Positions 7,631 to 16,630 are shown, counted from the stretch's first letter. The stretch is DNA of 64,000 nucleotides from CAZTDU01 sp050248795 (GCA_050248795.1 JBFWRS010000003.1:1-64000), one strand, 5' to 3'. Notes: generated from the sequence alone by a model not told the origin. Program-made: numbers and translations.

Positions 7631-8836
7631 ATGTCGCTGAATGACCCGAACTGGGGGCGTCAGGGTGGAAATCGCGGTTCCGGTGGAAACCAGGGCCCGC
7701 CGGACCTTGACGAACTCTGGCGCAACTTCAACCGCAAGCTGACCGACCTGTTCGGCAGGCGAGGAGGCGGGAGCGATGGCGGTCGTCCGCCAGAGCCGCC
7801 GTCGGCCAGGGCGCTGGGCGGCGGCGCCGGCGTCATCGTTGCGCTGCTTGTGGCGCTGTGGCTCGCCAGCGGCTTCTACATCGTCGTCGAGGGCCAGCGC
7901 GGCGTCGTGCTGACCTTCGGCAAGTTCTCCGAGGAAACCGGCCCCGGCCTGCGCTGGCGCATGCCCTGGCCGATCCAGTCGAACGAGGCGGTGAACCTGT
8001 CGCAGGTGCGCACCTTCGAGATCGGCTACCGCAACAACGTCAGGACCAAGGTCCTCAAGGAATCGCTGATGCTTACCGACGACGAGAACATCGTCGACCT
8101 GCAGTTCGCGGTGCAGTTCACCGTGCGCAATGCGCAGGAGTACCTGTTCAACAACAAGGCTCCCGACGATACCGCCCAGCACGCCGCGGAAACCGCGATG
8201 CGACAGGTCATCGGGCGCAGCAAGATGGACGAGATCCTGTACGAGTCGCGCGAGGCGATCCAGATCCGCGTGCAGCAGCTGATGCAGGAGATCCTCGATC
8301 GCTACCAGACCGGCATCGAGGTGAGCCGCGTGACCATCCAGAGCGCGCAGCCGCCCGAGCAGGTGCAGGCTGCGTTCGACGACGCGGTCAAGGCGGGGCA
8401 GGACCGCGAGCGGCAGAAGAACGAGGGCCAAGCCTACGCAAATGATGTCATCCCCAAGGCGCGAGGCACGGCGTCCCGCCTGATGGAAGAAGCCGAAGGC
8501 TATCGGCAGCGGGTGATCGCTGCCGCCGAGGGCGATGCCGCGCGCTTCAACCAAGTGCTGACCGAGTACGCGAAGGCGCCTGGCGTGACGCGCGAGCGCC
8601 TGTACATCGAGACCATGCAGCAGGTGCTGTCCTCCACGTCCAAGGTGATGCTGGACTACAAGGGCGGCGGGAACCTGCTCTACCTGCCGCTGGACAAGCT
8701 GATGCAGGCGGCCGGGGCGGTTCCGGCGCAGGACCCGGGGCTTGCGGGGCGTCCCGCGCCGGCGGATCCGGTGACGGATCCCGGTCCGCGCTCGCGCGAA
8801 ACGCTGCGCGGGCGTGAACGAGGGGAGCGGCCATGA
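7631..8836 (+). CDS. hflK: FtsH protease activity modulator HflK
   Basis: A 401-residue membrane-anchored SPFH/prohibitin-domain protein. With HflC it forms a large periplasm-facing cage around the FtsH protease and modulates its action. A glycine-rich cytoplasmic N-terminus (about residues 1-60) leads into one membrane helix (VIVALLVALWLASGFYIVV) and the SPFH domain beginning EGQRGVVLTFGKF. The C-terminal half has coiled-coil character (EAEGYRQRVIAAAEGDAARF). The stop overlaps the hflC ATG by 4 bp, consistent with coupled synthesis of two partners. Confidence 0.95.
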   Translation: MSLNDPNWGRQGGNRGSGGNQGPPDLDELWRNFNRKLTDLFGRRGGGSDGGRPPEPPSARALGGGAGVIVALLVALWLASGFYIVVEGQRGVVLTFGKFSEETGPGLRWRMPWPIQSNEAVNLSQVRTFEIGYRNNVRTKVLKESLMLTDDENIVDLQFAVQFTVRNAQEYLFNNKAPDDTAQHAAETAMRQVIGRSKMDEILYESREAIQIRVQQLMQEILDRYQTGIEVSRVTIQSAQPPEQVQAAFDDAVKAGQDRERQKNEGQAYANDVIPKARGTASRLMEEAEGYRQRVIAAAEGDAARFNQVLTEYAKAPGVTRERLYIETMQQVLSSTSKVMLDYKGGGNLLYLPLDKLMQAAGAVPAQDPGLAGRPAPADPVTDPGPRSRETLRGRERGERP

Positions 8837-9720
8837 ACAAGGTCCTCGGGCCGGTAATCGCGGCATTCGTCGCGCTCGCGTTCGTTGCCAGCAGTGCGCT
8901 CTTCACGGTGGACGAGCGCCAGAACGCGATCGTGTTCCAGCTCGGCGAGGTCAAGGAGGTCGTCACCAAGCCCGGGCTGCACTTCAAGTGGCCGATGATC
9001 CAGAACGTGCGCCACTTCGACATGCGGATCCTCACCTACGACGATGCCGAACCCCTGCGCTTCATTACTGCGGAAAAGAAGCCGGTGCTGGTCGATTCGT
9101 TCGTCAAGTGGCGCGTGTTCGACGTCAGGCAGTACTACGTATCGGTACAGGGCGACGAGCGGCTGTCGACCACGCGCCTGCGGCAGACCATCTCGGGCGG
9201 CCTGCAGGCGGAATTCGGCTCGCGCACGGTGCACGACGTCGTCTCCGGTGAACGCGACAAGATCATGGATAGCGTGCGCGAGAAGGCCGACCAGGACCTG
9301 CGCCGCATCGGCGTGGAGATCGTCGACGTGCGCCTGAAGCGCGTCGACCTGCCGCAGGAAGTGAGCGAATCGGTCTACCGGCGCATGGAGGCCGAGAGGA
9401 AGCGCGTCGCCAACGAGTTGCGATCCACGGGTTCTGCCGAAGCCGAGCGCATCCGCGCGGATGCCGACCGCCAGCGCGAGGTGATCCTCGCCGAGGCCTA
9501 CCGCGACGCGCAGCGCGTGCGAGGCGAAGGTGACGCCAAGGCCGCGAATACCTACGCCGCGGCGTTCTCCCGGGATGCCGAGTTCTACTCGTTCTACCGC
9601 TCGATGGAGGCGTACCGCGCGTCCTTCCGCAGCCGCAACGACGTACTGCTGCTCGAGCCGAGCTCGGAATTCTTCCGCTTCCTCAAGGACGCATCGGGCA
9701 GGGCGGGCGCGAAGAAATGA
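8833..9720 (+). CDS. hflC: Protease modulator HflC
   Basis: A 295-residue SPFH protein and partner of HflK in the FtsH-regulating complex. One N-terminal membrane helix (VIAAFVALAFVASSALFTV) is followed by DERQNAIVFQLGEVKEVV, then the SPFH domain and a long charged helix (RMEAERKRVANELRSTGSAEAERIRADADR cut into heptads). The start codon overlaps the hflK stop as ATGA. Length and architecture match the family; nothing unusual was seen. Confidence 0.95.
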   Translation: MNKVLGPVIAAFVALAFVASSALFTVDERQNAIVFQLGEVKEVVTKPGLHFKWPMIQNVRHFDMRILTYDDAEPLRFITAEKKPVLVDSFVKWRVFDVRQYYVSVQGDERLSTTRLRQTISGGLQAEFGSRTVHDVVSGERDKIMDSVREKADQDLRRIGVEIVDVRLKRVDLPQEVSESVYRRMEAERKRVANELRSTGSAEAERIRADADRQREVILAEAYRDAQRVRGEGDAKAANTYAAAFSRDAEFYSFYRSMEAYRASFRSRNDVLLLEPSSEFFRFLKDASGRAGAKK

Positions 9721-9726
9721 TGCCGC

Positions 9727-9921
9727 ATGGGCACCACGTTCCTACTCGCGTTCGCCCTCATGCTGATCATCGAGGGGCTGTTTCCCTTCCTCGCGCCGGG
9801 ATCGTGGCGGGAAACCTTCCGCCGCATCACGCAGTTCTCTGACGGCCAGATCCGCTTCTTCGGCCTGACTTCCATGATCGTCGGTCTGCTGCTGCTCGCC
9901 GCGGTGCGGGCGTTTGCCTGA
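9727..9921 (+). CDS. DUF2065 family small membrane protein
   Basis: A 64-residue protein with two predicted membrane helices (TTFLLAFALMLIIEGLFPF and FFGLTSMIVGLLLLAAVRAF) separated by a short loop rich in Arg and Thr. It belongs to the YjeT-like DUF2065 family, commonly encoded right after hflC. The function is unknown, but the conserved position suggests a role near the HflKC-FtsH complex (inference). It shares one base with the hisZ start. Confidence 0.85.
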   Translation: MGTTFLLAFALMLIIEGLFPFLAPGSWRETFRRITQFSDGQIRFFGLTSMIVGLLLLAAVRAFA

Positions 9922-10898
9922 TGCGCTGGGTGCTGCCAGAGAACATCGAGGACATCCTCCCCGCCGAGGCGGCGAGGATCGAGGCGCTGCGCCGCGCGAT
10001 CCTCGACCTGTTCGCCGCGCACGGGTACGAACTCGTGATCCCGCCGATGCTGGAGTACCTGGACTCGCTGCTCACCGGCACCGGGCGCGACCTGGACCTG
10101 CGCACGTTCAAGCTGGTCGACCAGCTCTCCGGGCGCATGATGGGCGTACGCGCCGACATCACGCCGCAGGTGGCACGGATAGATGCGCACCTGCTCAACC
10201 GCAAGGGCGTGACGCGGCTGTGCTACTGCGGCAGCGTGCTGCACACGCGGCCTGCGGGCCCCGCGGCGACGCGCGAGCCGATGCAGATCGGCGCCGAGAT
10301 CTTCGGCCATGCCGGCGTCGACAGTGACCTCGAGATCCAGCGGCTGCTGTGCAAGGCGCTGCGCGTAGCCCGCGTCAGCGGCGCGCGGGTGGACATAGGG
10401 CATGTCGCGGTGTTCCGTGCCATCGTGCGCATGGCGAAGCTGGCGCCGGAGCTGGAAGCGAGCCTGTTCGAGGCGCTGCAGCGCAAGGATGCGACCGAGC
10501 TTCGCGTGCTGACGAAGCCGCTGGCGAAATCCGCGCGCGAAGCGTTGCTGCTGCTGCCGGAACTCTACGGCGGTCCCGAGGTGCTGTCGCTCGCGCGCAA
10601 GCGCCTGCCGAAGATCGCGGCGATCAGGCGCGCGCTGGACACGCTCGAGGCGCTCGCGGATGCATGCGACATGCCCGCGAGCTTCGACCTCGCGGAGCTG
10701 CGCGGCTACCACTATCACAGCGGCGTCGTCTTCGATGCCTACTGCAACGGCGTTCCCGGCCCGATCGCGCGCGGTGGACGCTACGACGAGGTGGGCAAGG
10801 CATTCGGCCGCTCGCGCCCTGCGACCGGCTTTTCGATCGAGCTGCGCGAACTCGCCGGGGCCGCCGGGATCGCGCCCGTGAGAGGAAGGAAGAAATGA
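9921..10898 (+). CDS. hisZ: ATP phosphoribosyltransferase regulatory subunit
   Basis: A 325-residue paralogue of histidyl-tRNA synthetase that lacks the anticodon-binding domain. It forms an octamer with the short HisG and confers histidine feedback control on the first step of histidine biosynthesis. The class II core is visible from VLPENIEDILPAEAARIEALRR, with ADITPQVARIDAHLLN and the C-terminal ARGGRYDEVGKAFG (motif 3-like). No hisG lies in the window, so the partner is encoded elsewhere. The stop overlaps purA as ATGA. Confidence 0.93.
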   Translation: MRWVLPENIEDILPAEAARIEALRRAILDLFAAHGYELVIPPMLEYLDSLLTGTGRDLDLRTFKLVDQLSGRMMGVRADITPQVARIDAHLLNRKGVTRLCYCGSVLHTRPAGPAATREPMQIGAEIFGHAGVDSDLEIQRLLCKALRVARVSGARVDIGHVAVFRAIVRMAKLAPELEASLFEALQRKDATELRVLTKPLAKSAREALLLLPELYGGPEVLSLARKRLPKIAAIRRALDTLEALADACDMPASFDLAELRGYHYHSGVVFDAYCNGVPGPIARGGRYDEVGKAFGRSRPATGFSIELRELAGAAGIAPVRGRKK

Positions 10899-12199
10899 GC
10901 GCACGAAACGTGGTGGTGATCGGGACGCAGTGGGGTGACGAGGGCAAGGGCAAGATCGTCGACTGGCTTACCGACCACGCGCAGGGCGTGGTGCGCTTCC
11001 AGGGCGGGCACAACGCCGGCCACACGCTGGTCATCGGCGGCAAGAAGACGGTGCTGCACCTGATCCCGTCGGGCATCCTGCGCGATGACGTCGACTGTTA
11101 CGTCGGCAACGGCGTGGTGCTCGCGCCAGATGCGCTGATCGCCGAGATGGACGAGCTGGCGCAGGGCGGTGTGCGCAACGTAGAGGCGCGGCTGATCATT
11201 TCCGAGGCCTGCCCGCTGATCCTGCCGTATCACAGCGCGCTCGACCGGGCGCGCGAGGCAGCACGCGGCGAGAAGAAGATCGGCACCACTGGCCGCGGCA
11301 TCGGGCCCGCCTACGAGGACAAGGCGGCGAGGCGCGCGCTGCGCCTGCAGGACCTGTTCAAGCCGGTGCGCTTCGCGGAGAAGCTGCGCGAGCTGCTCGA
11401 TTTCCACAACTTCGTGCTGGAGAAGTACTACGGTGCGCCAGGGGTGGATTTCCAGGAGACGCTGGACGGTGCGCTGGCGCTGGCGCCGCGCCTGCTTCCA
11501 CTGGTCGCGGACGTGCCGCGCGCGCTCTATCACGCCAACAAGGCGGGAAAGAACCTGCTGTTCGAGGGTGCGCAGGGCGCGCTGCTCGACATAGACCATG
11601 GCACCTACCCGTTCGTGACGTCCTCGAACTGCGTGGCGGGTGCGGCTGCGGCTGGCGCCGGCATCGGCCCGATGCATCTCCACTACGTGCTCGGCATCAC
11701 CAAGGCATACAGCACGCGGGTCGGCGAGGGACCGTTCCCGACCGAACTGTCGGACGGCGTCGGTGAGCGGCTGCGCCAGCGCGGCCAGGAGTTCGGCGCC
11801 ACCACCGGCCGCCCGCGCCGCACCGGCTGGTTCGATGCCGCCGCGCTGAAGCGCTCGATACAGCTGAACGGCGTGTCGGGCCTGTGCATCACCAAGCTCG
11901 ACGTCATGGATGGCGTGGAGTCGGTGAAGATCTGCGTCGGCTACGACGTCGAAGGCACGGTCAGCGACATCCTGCCGGTGGGAGCGGAAGAGCTTGCGCG
12001 CTGCGTGCCGGTGTACGAGGAAATGCCCGGCTGGATGGAAAGCACGGTGGGCGTGAAGCGCGAGGACGGGCTGCCCAGGGGGGCGCGCAACTACCTGGCG
12101 CGGATCGAGGGCCTGTGCGGCGTCCCCATCGACATCATCTCGACCGGGCCGGACCGCGACGAGACGATCGTGAAGCGCCACCCGTTCGAACTGCGCTGA
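10895..12199 (+). CDS. purA: Adenylosuccinate synthetase
   Basis: A 434-residue enzyme that couples IMP and aspartate using GTP to make adenylosuccinate, the committed step to AMP. The N-terminal P-loop-like GTQWGDEGKGKIVDWL, with catalytic Asp, and HNAGHTLV are present, as are GTTGRGIGPAYEDK and the C-terminal TTGRPRRTGWFD. The ATG follows AGGAAGGAAG. The 3' end overlaps by 65 bp the convergent pyroglutamyl-peptidase-like gene, an unusually long antisense overlap for this tightly packed region. Confidence 0.97.
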   Translation: MSARNVVVIGTQWGDEGKGKIVDWLTDHAQGVVRFQGGHNAGHTLVIGGKKTVLHLIPSGILRDDVDCYVGNGVVLAPDALIAEMDELAQGGVRNVEARLIISEACPLILPYHSALDRAREAARGEKKIGTTGRGIGPAYEDKAARRALRLQDLFKPVRFAEKLRELLDFHNFVLEKYYGAPGVDFQETLDGALALAPRLLPLVADVPRALYHANKAGKNLLFEGAQGALLDIDHGTYPFVTSSNCVAGAAAAGAGIGPMHLHYVLGITKAYSTRVGEGPFPTELSDGVGERLRQRGQEFGATTGRPRRTGWFDAAALKRSIQLNGVSGLCITKLDVMDGVESVKICVGYDVEGTVSDILPVGAEELARCVPVYEEMPGWMESTVGVKREDGLPRGARNYLARIEGLCGVPIDIISTGPDRDETIVKRHPFELR

Positions 12200-12638
12200 C
12201 GCACTTCGCCAGGTACGCCGCCAGTTTTCGCGGCGGCCAGCGCCGCGGCACGTGCAGGAAAGCGAAGCGCGCATCGTTCTTCGCGCACCAGCCCTGCGCC
12301 ACCCACATCGAAAAATTGCACACGTAGCGGCCGGCATCGTAGGTCACGGTGGTGTCGGCAGTGCGCGGAAGCCAGAGCGAGACCGCCCGTACGCGCCGCC
12401 CCGATCTCGCGGCGCGCTCGATGCGCAGTTTCCGTGCCCGTGGATGCTGTCCCATGCCGATGACCACCGCAGGCCGGATGCGTTCGAGTGCGCGCTCGAA
12501 CATGCCGCGGTCGAACCTGACGTCGAAGACCCTCCGATGCGCGCGCAGGCTGCGCGGCAGGATGCGGATGGTCCTCTCGGTGACGTTGTCGGCGAAGCCC
12601 ATATACGGCCCGAAGCCGTATATGAGCACCCGCGGCAT
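12135..12638 (-). CDS. Pyroglutamyl-peptidase (C15)-like protein, short form
   Basis: A 167-residue protein resembling pyrrolidone-carboxylate peptidases, which remove N-terminal pyroglutamate. Family landmarks in order: LIYGFGPYMGFADNVTE at the N-terminus, IERAA matching the catalytic Glu segment, AGRYVCN with the likely nucleophilic Cys, and FLHVP with the likely catalytic His. It is shorter than typical members (about 200-220 residues), mostly by missing internal segments, so activity is uncertain. It begins at the stop of the cupin gene (TGATG), implying coupled translation, and its last 22 codons are antisense to purA. Confidence 0.7.
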   Translation of the reverse strand: MPRVLIYGFGPYMGFADNVTERTIRILPRSLRAHRRVFDVRFDRGMFERALERIRPAVVIGMGQHPRARKLRIERAARSGRRVRAVSLWLPRTADTTVTYDAGRYVCNFSMWVAQGWCAKNDARFAFLHVPRRWPPRKLAAYLAKCVSAVRTGGASRSSRRGPARSR

Positions 12639-13141
12639 CAGACTGCCTGGTACTTCAGGCGCTTGATGCGATCCATGTTCGTGCCCTCGATGCGGATCAG
12701 GCGCGTGGCGCCCTTGCGCGTCGGGGCGTGCAACTCGCCCTCGTTGTACAGGTGCGCCTGGCCGGGCGTGATGCTGTAGCTGCGCGTAGGCCGCGCCTTG
12801 CCCGGCGTGGCTTCGGTCGCCGCCTCGACCAGTTCGAAGTCGGTCATCATGGTTTCGCCGCGCGCCTGGCCGTAAATGGCCCAGGACGGGCCATGGTCGT
12901 GCGGCGGCACGTTCTGCTTCTCGCCCTCGTAGCGGTGCGCGAGGATGCAGAAGCCGAGCTGCGGATCCTCGTAAACGACCTGCCGTTCCGGGGTCGCGTC
13001 GGTGATCGTGCTGGCGACAAACTGCTCGTCCTGCAGCGCGCCCTCGAGCAGGGCGCACACTTTCCGGCGGCCTTCCGGACCTGGGTCAGCCCGCAGTATC
13101 GAGCTGCAGCTTGCGGCGAATTTCTCCAGTGTCTGTGTCAT
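12638..13141 (-). CDS. Cysteine-dioxygenase-like cupin protein
   Basis: A 167-residue single-domain cupin. The PPHDHGPSWAIYGQARGE segment supplies two His in the H-x-H pattern, and GELHAP near residue 145 supplies a third, matching the three-His iron site of thiol dioxygenases (oxidation of cysteine or 3-mercaptopropionate to a sulfinate). This assignment is by motif; other metal-cupin functions are possible. It is the first gene of a two-gene unit with the pyroglutamyl-peptidase-like gene, so a role in thiol or glutathione-derived amino-acid breakdown would be coherent (inference). Confidence 0.65.
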   Translation of the reverse strand: MTQTLEKFAASCSSILRADPGPEGRRKVCALLEGALQDEQFVASTITDATPERQVVYEDPQLGFCILAHRYEGEKQNVPPHDHGPSWAIYGQARGETMMTDFELVEAATEATPGKARPTRSYSITPGQAHLYNEGELHAPTRKGATRLIRIEGTNMDRIKRLKYQAV

Positions 13142-13178
13142 GGCCGTTTACAATCGCATCTTGCGCAACCGGTGTTGC

Positions 13179-13266
<88 letters not shown>

Positions 13267-13276
13267 GGGGAGGCGA

Positions 13277-13305
13277 ATTCTAGTGTCCGGGGCATCCAGT
13301 GTCAA
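13277..13305 (-). promoter_or_regulatory. Consensus promoter of tRNA-Leu, overlapping the rnr start
   Basis: On the minus strand a perfect TTGACA (13305-13300) is followed after exactly 17 bp by TAGAAT (13282-13277). The predicted start site lies about 5 nt before the mature tRNA 5' end. The -35 hexamer covers the divergent rnr GTG start codon region. Confidence 0.8.
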
Positions 13306-15398
13306 AAAAGAAACGCGAAACGCTCGAAGAACGCCATTTGTGGCGGGGTGACATCGTCGAGGCGCTGACCCGCGAAGGGGCGCCGCTGGACGCGGACGAG
13401 CTGGCCTCGCGCATGCAGCTGGACCGCCAGGACCGGCGTGCCTACGCCGCCGCGCTGGCGGAACTGGTGCGCTCGGGCGAGGTGGTGCGCAACCGGGCCG
13501 GAGCGCTGCTGGTGGCGAAGAAGATCGCCCTGATCGCGGGGAAGATCGAAGGCCACCCCGACGGCTTCGGTTTCCTCGAGCCCGACGATGGCGGCCCGGA
13601 CATCTACCTGCCTTTCGTCGAGATGCGCAAGGCCATGCATGGCGACCGCGCAACGGTGCGCGTCACCGGGCAGGACGCCCGTGGCAGGCCGCGCGGCGAG
13701 ATCGTCGAGGTGATCGCGGGGGCGAACCGCCGCATTGTCGGCCGGGTGCACGCAAAGCATGGCGTGATGTTTCTCATTCCGGAGGACAAGCGCATCGCGC
13801 AGGAGATCCTGCTGCCGCCGGCCGAGTCCGGGCGGGCAAAGTCCGGCCAGGTGGTGTCGGTGGAACTGGTGGCGCAGCCCTCGCCGCACGCGCAGCCGGT
13901 CGGCCGCGTCGTCGAAGTGCTCGGCAACCATGACGATGCGGGTATCGAGATCGAGATCGCGCTGCGCAAATTCGACCTCCCGTACGAGTTCAGCCGACAG
14001 TCGCTGGCGATGGCGAAGGCGCTGCCCGACACCGTGCGCGCGGAGGACCTGAAGGGCCGCCGCGACCTGCGCGATCTGCCGTTCGTCACCATCGACGGCG
14101 AGACGGCGAAGGACTTCGACGATGCGGTGCACGCGGTGCGCGAAGGCCGCGGCTGGCGCCTGTGGGTGGCGATCGCCGACGTGAGCCACTATGTGCGGCA
14201 CGGCGACGCGCTCGATACCGCCGCACGCGAGCGCGGCACTTCGGTGTACTTCCCCCGGCGCGTGATCCCGATGCTGCCGGAGAAGATCTCCAATGGCCTT
14301 TGTTCGCTGAATCCGCAGGTGGACCGGCTGGCGATGGTGTGCGAGATGTCGATCGGGCCCAGGGGGCAGCTCGCACGCTACGAGTTCTACCCCGCGGCGA
14401 TACGCTCCAGCGCGCGGCTGACCTACACGCAGGTGTGGGCGCAGCTGGAAACGGGCAGGCCTCCCGCGCACCTGGGCGTGCTGCACGAGGTGTTCAAGGC
14501 GCTGTATGCGGCGCGCCAGCAGCGCGGCGCGATCGACTTCGAATCGACCGAGACGCAGATCCATTTCGACGCCCGCGGGCGCATCGAGAAGATCGAGGCC
14601 ACGGTGCGCAACGACGCCCACAGGCTGATCGAGGAATGCATGCTGGCGGCGAACGTCTGCGCCGGCAACTTCCTGTCCGAGCGCGCACACCCGGTGCTGT
14701 ACCGCGTGCACGACGTGCCGGCCGAGGAGAAGGTCACGCTGCTGCGCGAGTTCCTCGCCGAACTCGGCCTGCAGCTTCCCGGCGGCAAGATCCCGAAGCC
14801 GGGCGACTATGCGCGGCTGATGTCGCAGATCCAGGCGCGGCCCGATGCACCGCTGCTGCAGACGGTGATGCTGCGCTCGATGAAGCAGGCGGTCTACAGC
14901 CCGGACAATGCCGGGCACTTCGGCCTCGCGTTCGACGCCTATGTGCACTTCACCTCACCGATCCGGCGCTACCCGGACCTGCTGGTGCACCGCGCGATCC
15001 GGGCCGCGCTCGTCGGCAGGCAGTACGAGGGCATCGACTGGGACGACATGGGACGGCACTGCTCGGAGACCGAGCGCCGCGCCGACGAGGCCAGCCGTGA
15101 CGTCGAAAACTGGCTGAAGTGCGACTACATGCGCGACCAGGTGGGTGGCACCTTCTCCGGGCGCATCACCGGCGTCGCGCCGTTCGGCGTCTTCGTCACG
15201 CTGGACGATTTCTTCGTCGACGGCCTGGTGCACATCTCGGCGCTCGGCCGCGACTATTTCCGCTACGAGGCCGCGCGCCACGCGCTGCTGGGCGAGCGCA
15301 CCGGCAAGCAGTACCGGCTCGCCGACCGGCTGCGCGTGAAGCTGGTGCGCGTGGATATGGAATCGCGCAAGATCGACCTCGTGCCCGCGGATGAGTGA
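13299..15398 (+). CDS. rnr: Ribonuclease R
   Basis: A 699-residue 3'-to-5' hydrolytic exoribonuclease of the RNB family, able to degrade structured RNA and involved in rRNA and mRNA quality control. Order: N-terminal winged helix (about 10-70), two cold-shock domains, RNB catalytic domain with the acidic cluster TIDGETAKDFDDAV, conserved YVHFTSPIRRYPDLLVHRAI, and C-terminal S1 domain (GRITGVAPFGVFVTLDDFF). The basic C-terminal tail common in enterobacteria is absent. The start is a GTG next to the tRNA-Leu promoter. It overlaps rlmB by 8 bp. Confidence 0.96.
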   Translation: MSKKKRETLEERHLWRGDIVEALTREGAPLDADELASRMQLDRQDRRAYAAALAELVRSGEVVRNRAGALLVAKKIALIAGKIEGHPDGFGFLEPDDGGPDIYLPFVEMRKAMHGDRATVRVTGQDARGRPRGEIVEVIAGANRRIVGRVHAKHGVMFLIPEDKRIAQEILLPPAESGRAKSGQVVSVELVAQPSPHAQPVGRVVEVLGNHDDAGIEIEIALRKFDLPYEFSRQSLAMAKALPDTVRAEDLKGRRDLRDLPFVTIDGETAKDFDDAVHAVREGRGWRLWVAIADVSHYVRHGDALDTAARERGTSVYFPRRVIPMLPEKISNGLCSLNPQVDRLAMVCEMSIGPRGQLARYEFYPAAIRSSARLTYTQVWAQLETGRPPAHLGVLHEVFKALYAARQQRGAIDFESTETQIHFDARGRIEKIEATVRNDAHRLIEECMLAANVCAGNFLSERAHPVLYRVHDVPAEEKVTLLREFLAELGLQLPGGKIPKPGDYARLMSQIQARPDAPLLQTVMLRSMKQAVYSPDNAGHFGLAFDAYVHFTSPIRRYPDLLVHRAIRAALVGRQYEGIDWDDMGRHCSETERRADEASRDVENWLKCDYMRDQVGGTFSGRITGVAPFGVFVTLDDFFVDGLVHISALGRDYFRYEAARHALLGERTGKQYRLADRLRVKLVRVDMESRKIDLVPADE

Positions 15399-16143
15399 AC
15401 CGCGCGTCGTCGTCGGCTTTCACGCCGTGCTCGCCTGCCTGCGCAGCGATCCTTCGCTGGTGCTCGAGGTATTCGTCGACGAAGCGCGCAAGGACGGCCG
15501 CGCGAAGGACCTCGTCGCCGCGGCAGAGGGCGCGAAGGTGCGCGTGCTCAGGGTGCCGGCAAGCCGCCTGGACGGCTTCGCGCGGGGCGGCCGCCACCAA
15601 GGGGTGCTCGCGCGCGTAATGCCTTCGCGCGGCGCGCAGGTGCACAGCCTGGACGACCTGCTCGATTCGATCAAGGAGCCGCCGCTGCTGCTGGTGCTGG
15701 ACGGCGTCACCGACCCGCACAACCTGGGCGCCTGCCTGCGCGTGGCCAATGCCGCCGGCGTGCATGCGGTGGTGGCGCCGAAGGACCATGCGGCGGGCAT
15801 CAGCGCGGTGGTGTCCAAGGTGGCCAGCGGGGCCGCGGAATTGACCCCGTACATCATGGTGACCAACCTCGCGCGTACCCTGACCGAGCTGAAGGAACGC
15901 GATATCTGGGTGGTCGGCGCGGACGAGCGCGGCGAGACCGATCTCTACTCGGCGAAGCTCAGCGGCGCGCTCGCCTGGGTGCTGGGCGCCGAAGGCGAGG
16001 GCATGCGCCGGCTGACGCGCGAGCGCTGCGACCAGCTGGTGCGCATCCCGATGCGCGGAGAGGTACAGAGCCTGAACGTCTCGGTTGCCGCCGGCGTGGC
16101 GCTGTACGAATCCGCGCGTCGGAGGCTTGCGGCAAGTCGCTGA
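15391..16143 (+). CDS. rlmB: 23S rRNA (guanosine-2'-O-)-methyltransferase RlmB
   Basis: A 250-residue SPOUT-class methyltransferase that 2'-O-methylates G2251 of 23S rRNA in the peptidyl-transferase P loop. The N-terminal SpoU substrate-binding domain (about 1-85) leads into the trefoil-knot domain with LDGVTDPHNLGACLRVANAAG, LGAEGEGMRRLTRERCD and IPMRGEVQSLNVSVAAGVAL. The start overlaps the rnr 3' end, the usual betaproteobacterial arrangement of an RNA-processing pair. Confidence 0.95.
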   Translation: MSEPRVVVGFHAVLACLRSDPSLVLEVFVDEARKDGRAKDLVAAAEGAKVRVLRVPASRLDGFARGGRHQGVLARVMPSRGAQVHSLDDLLDSIKEPPLLLVLDGVTDPHNLGACLRVANAAGVHAVVAPKDHAAGISAVVSKVASGAAELTPYIMVTNLARTLTELKERDIWVVGADERGETDLYSAKLSGALAWVLGAEGEGMRRLTRERCDQLVRIPMRGEVQSLNVSVAAGVALYESARRRLAASR

Positions 16144-16156
16144 TTATCGGTATAAT
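16127..16156 (+). promoter_or_regulatory. Promoter of the rpsF-priB-rpsR-rplI operon
   Basis: TTGCGG and a perfect TATAAT are separated by 18 bp and sit at the rlmB 3' end. The predicted start near 16163 gives a leader of about 60 nt before rpsF, long enough to hold the hairpin described separately. Confidence 0.7.
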
Positions 16157-16179
16157 TCACGGCTTTCCTTGCCACACCT

Positions 16180-16214
16180 CCTTACGCATGGCGGGTGGCT
16201 TCAACCATAAGGGG
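16180..16214 (+). promoter_or_regulatory. rpsF leader hairpin that pairs with the ribosome-binding site
   Basis: CCTT and ATGG (16180-16183, 16188-16191), with ACGC bulged between them, can pair with CCAT and AAGG (16205-16212). The AAGG arm belongs to AAGGGG, the Shine-Dalgarno site 8 nt before rpsF. Leader hairpins bound by the S6:S18 complex are known in other bacteria; this one has the right place and a bulged shape, but the expected CCG element is not obvious. Confidence 0.45.
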
Positions 16215-16222
16215 CTTCACTG

Positions 16223-16630
16223 ATGCGTCATTACGAGATCGTTTTCATCGTCCATCCAGACCAGAGCGAGCAGGTGCCCGCGATGGTCGAGCGCTACAAG
16301 GGCGTCATCGGCGCCCGCAACGGCACCGTCCATCGTCTCGAGGACTGGGGCCGCCGGCAACTCACCTACCCGCTGCAGAAGGTGCACAAGGCGCACTACG
16401 TGCTCATGAACATCGAGTGCGACCAGGAAACGCTGAACGAGCTGGATCATTCGTTCCGCTTCAACGACGCCGTGCTGCGCCACCTGATCGTGAAGATGAC
16501 CAAGGCCGTGACCGAGCCCTCGCCGATGATGAAGGAGGAGAAGTCGCGGTCGCTGATGGAGCGCGGGTCGGAAAGCCGTCCGGCGGAAGCGGCGCCGGAA
16601 GCTGCGCCGGCCGCGGCGCCGGCCGCCTGA
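16223..16630 (+). CDS. rpsF: 30S ribosomal protein S6
   Basis: A 135-residue S6 protein binding the central domain of 16S rRNA together with S18. The RRM-like fold is clear from MRHYEIVFIVHPDQSEQVP through WGRRQLTYPLQKVHKAHYV. The C-terminal tail past residue 100 is rich in Ala, Pro and Glu (EAAPEAAPAAAPAA) and is probably disordered. AAGGGG provides a strong ribosome site that can be hidden in a leader hairpin. It is the first gene of the S6-PriB-S18-L9 operon and its TGA overlaps the priB start. Confidence 0.97.
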   Translation: MRHYEIVFIVHPDQSEQVPAMVERYKGVIGARNGTVHRLEDWGRRQLTYPLQKVHKAHYVLMNIECDQETLNELDHSFRFNDAVLRHLIVKMTKAVTEPSPMMKEEKSRSLMERGSESRPAEAAPEAAPAAAPAA

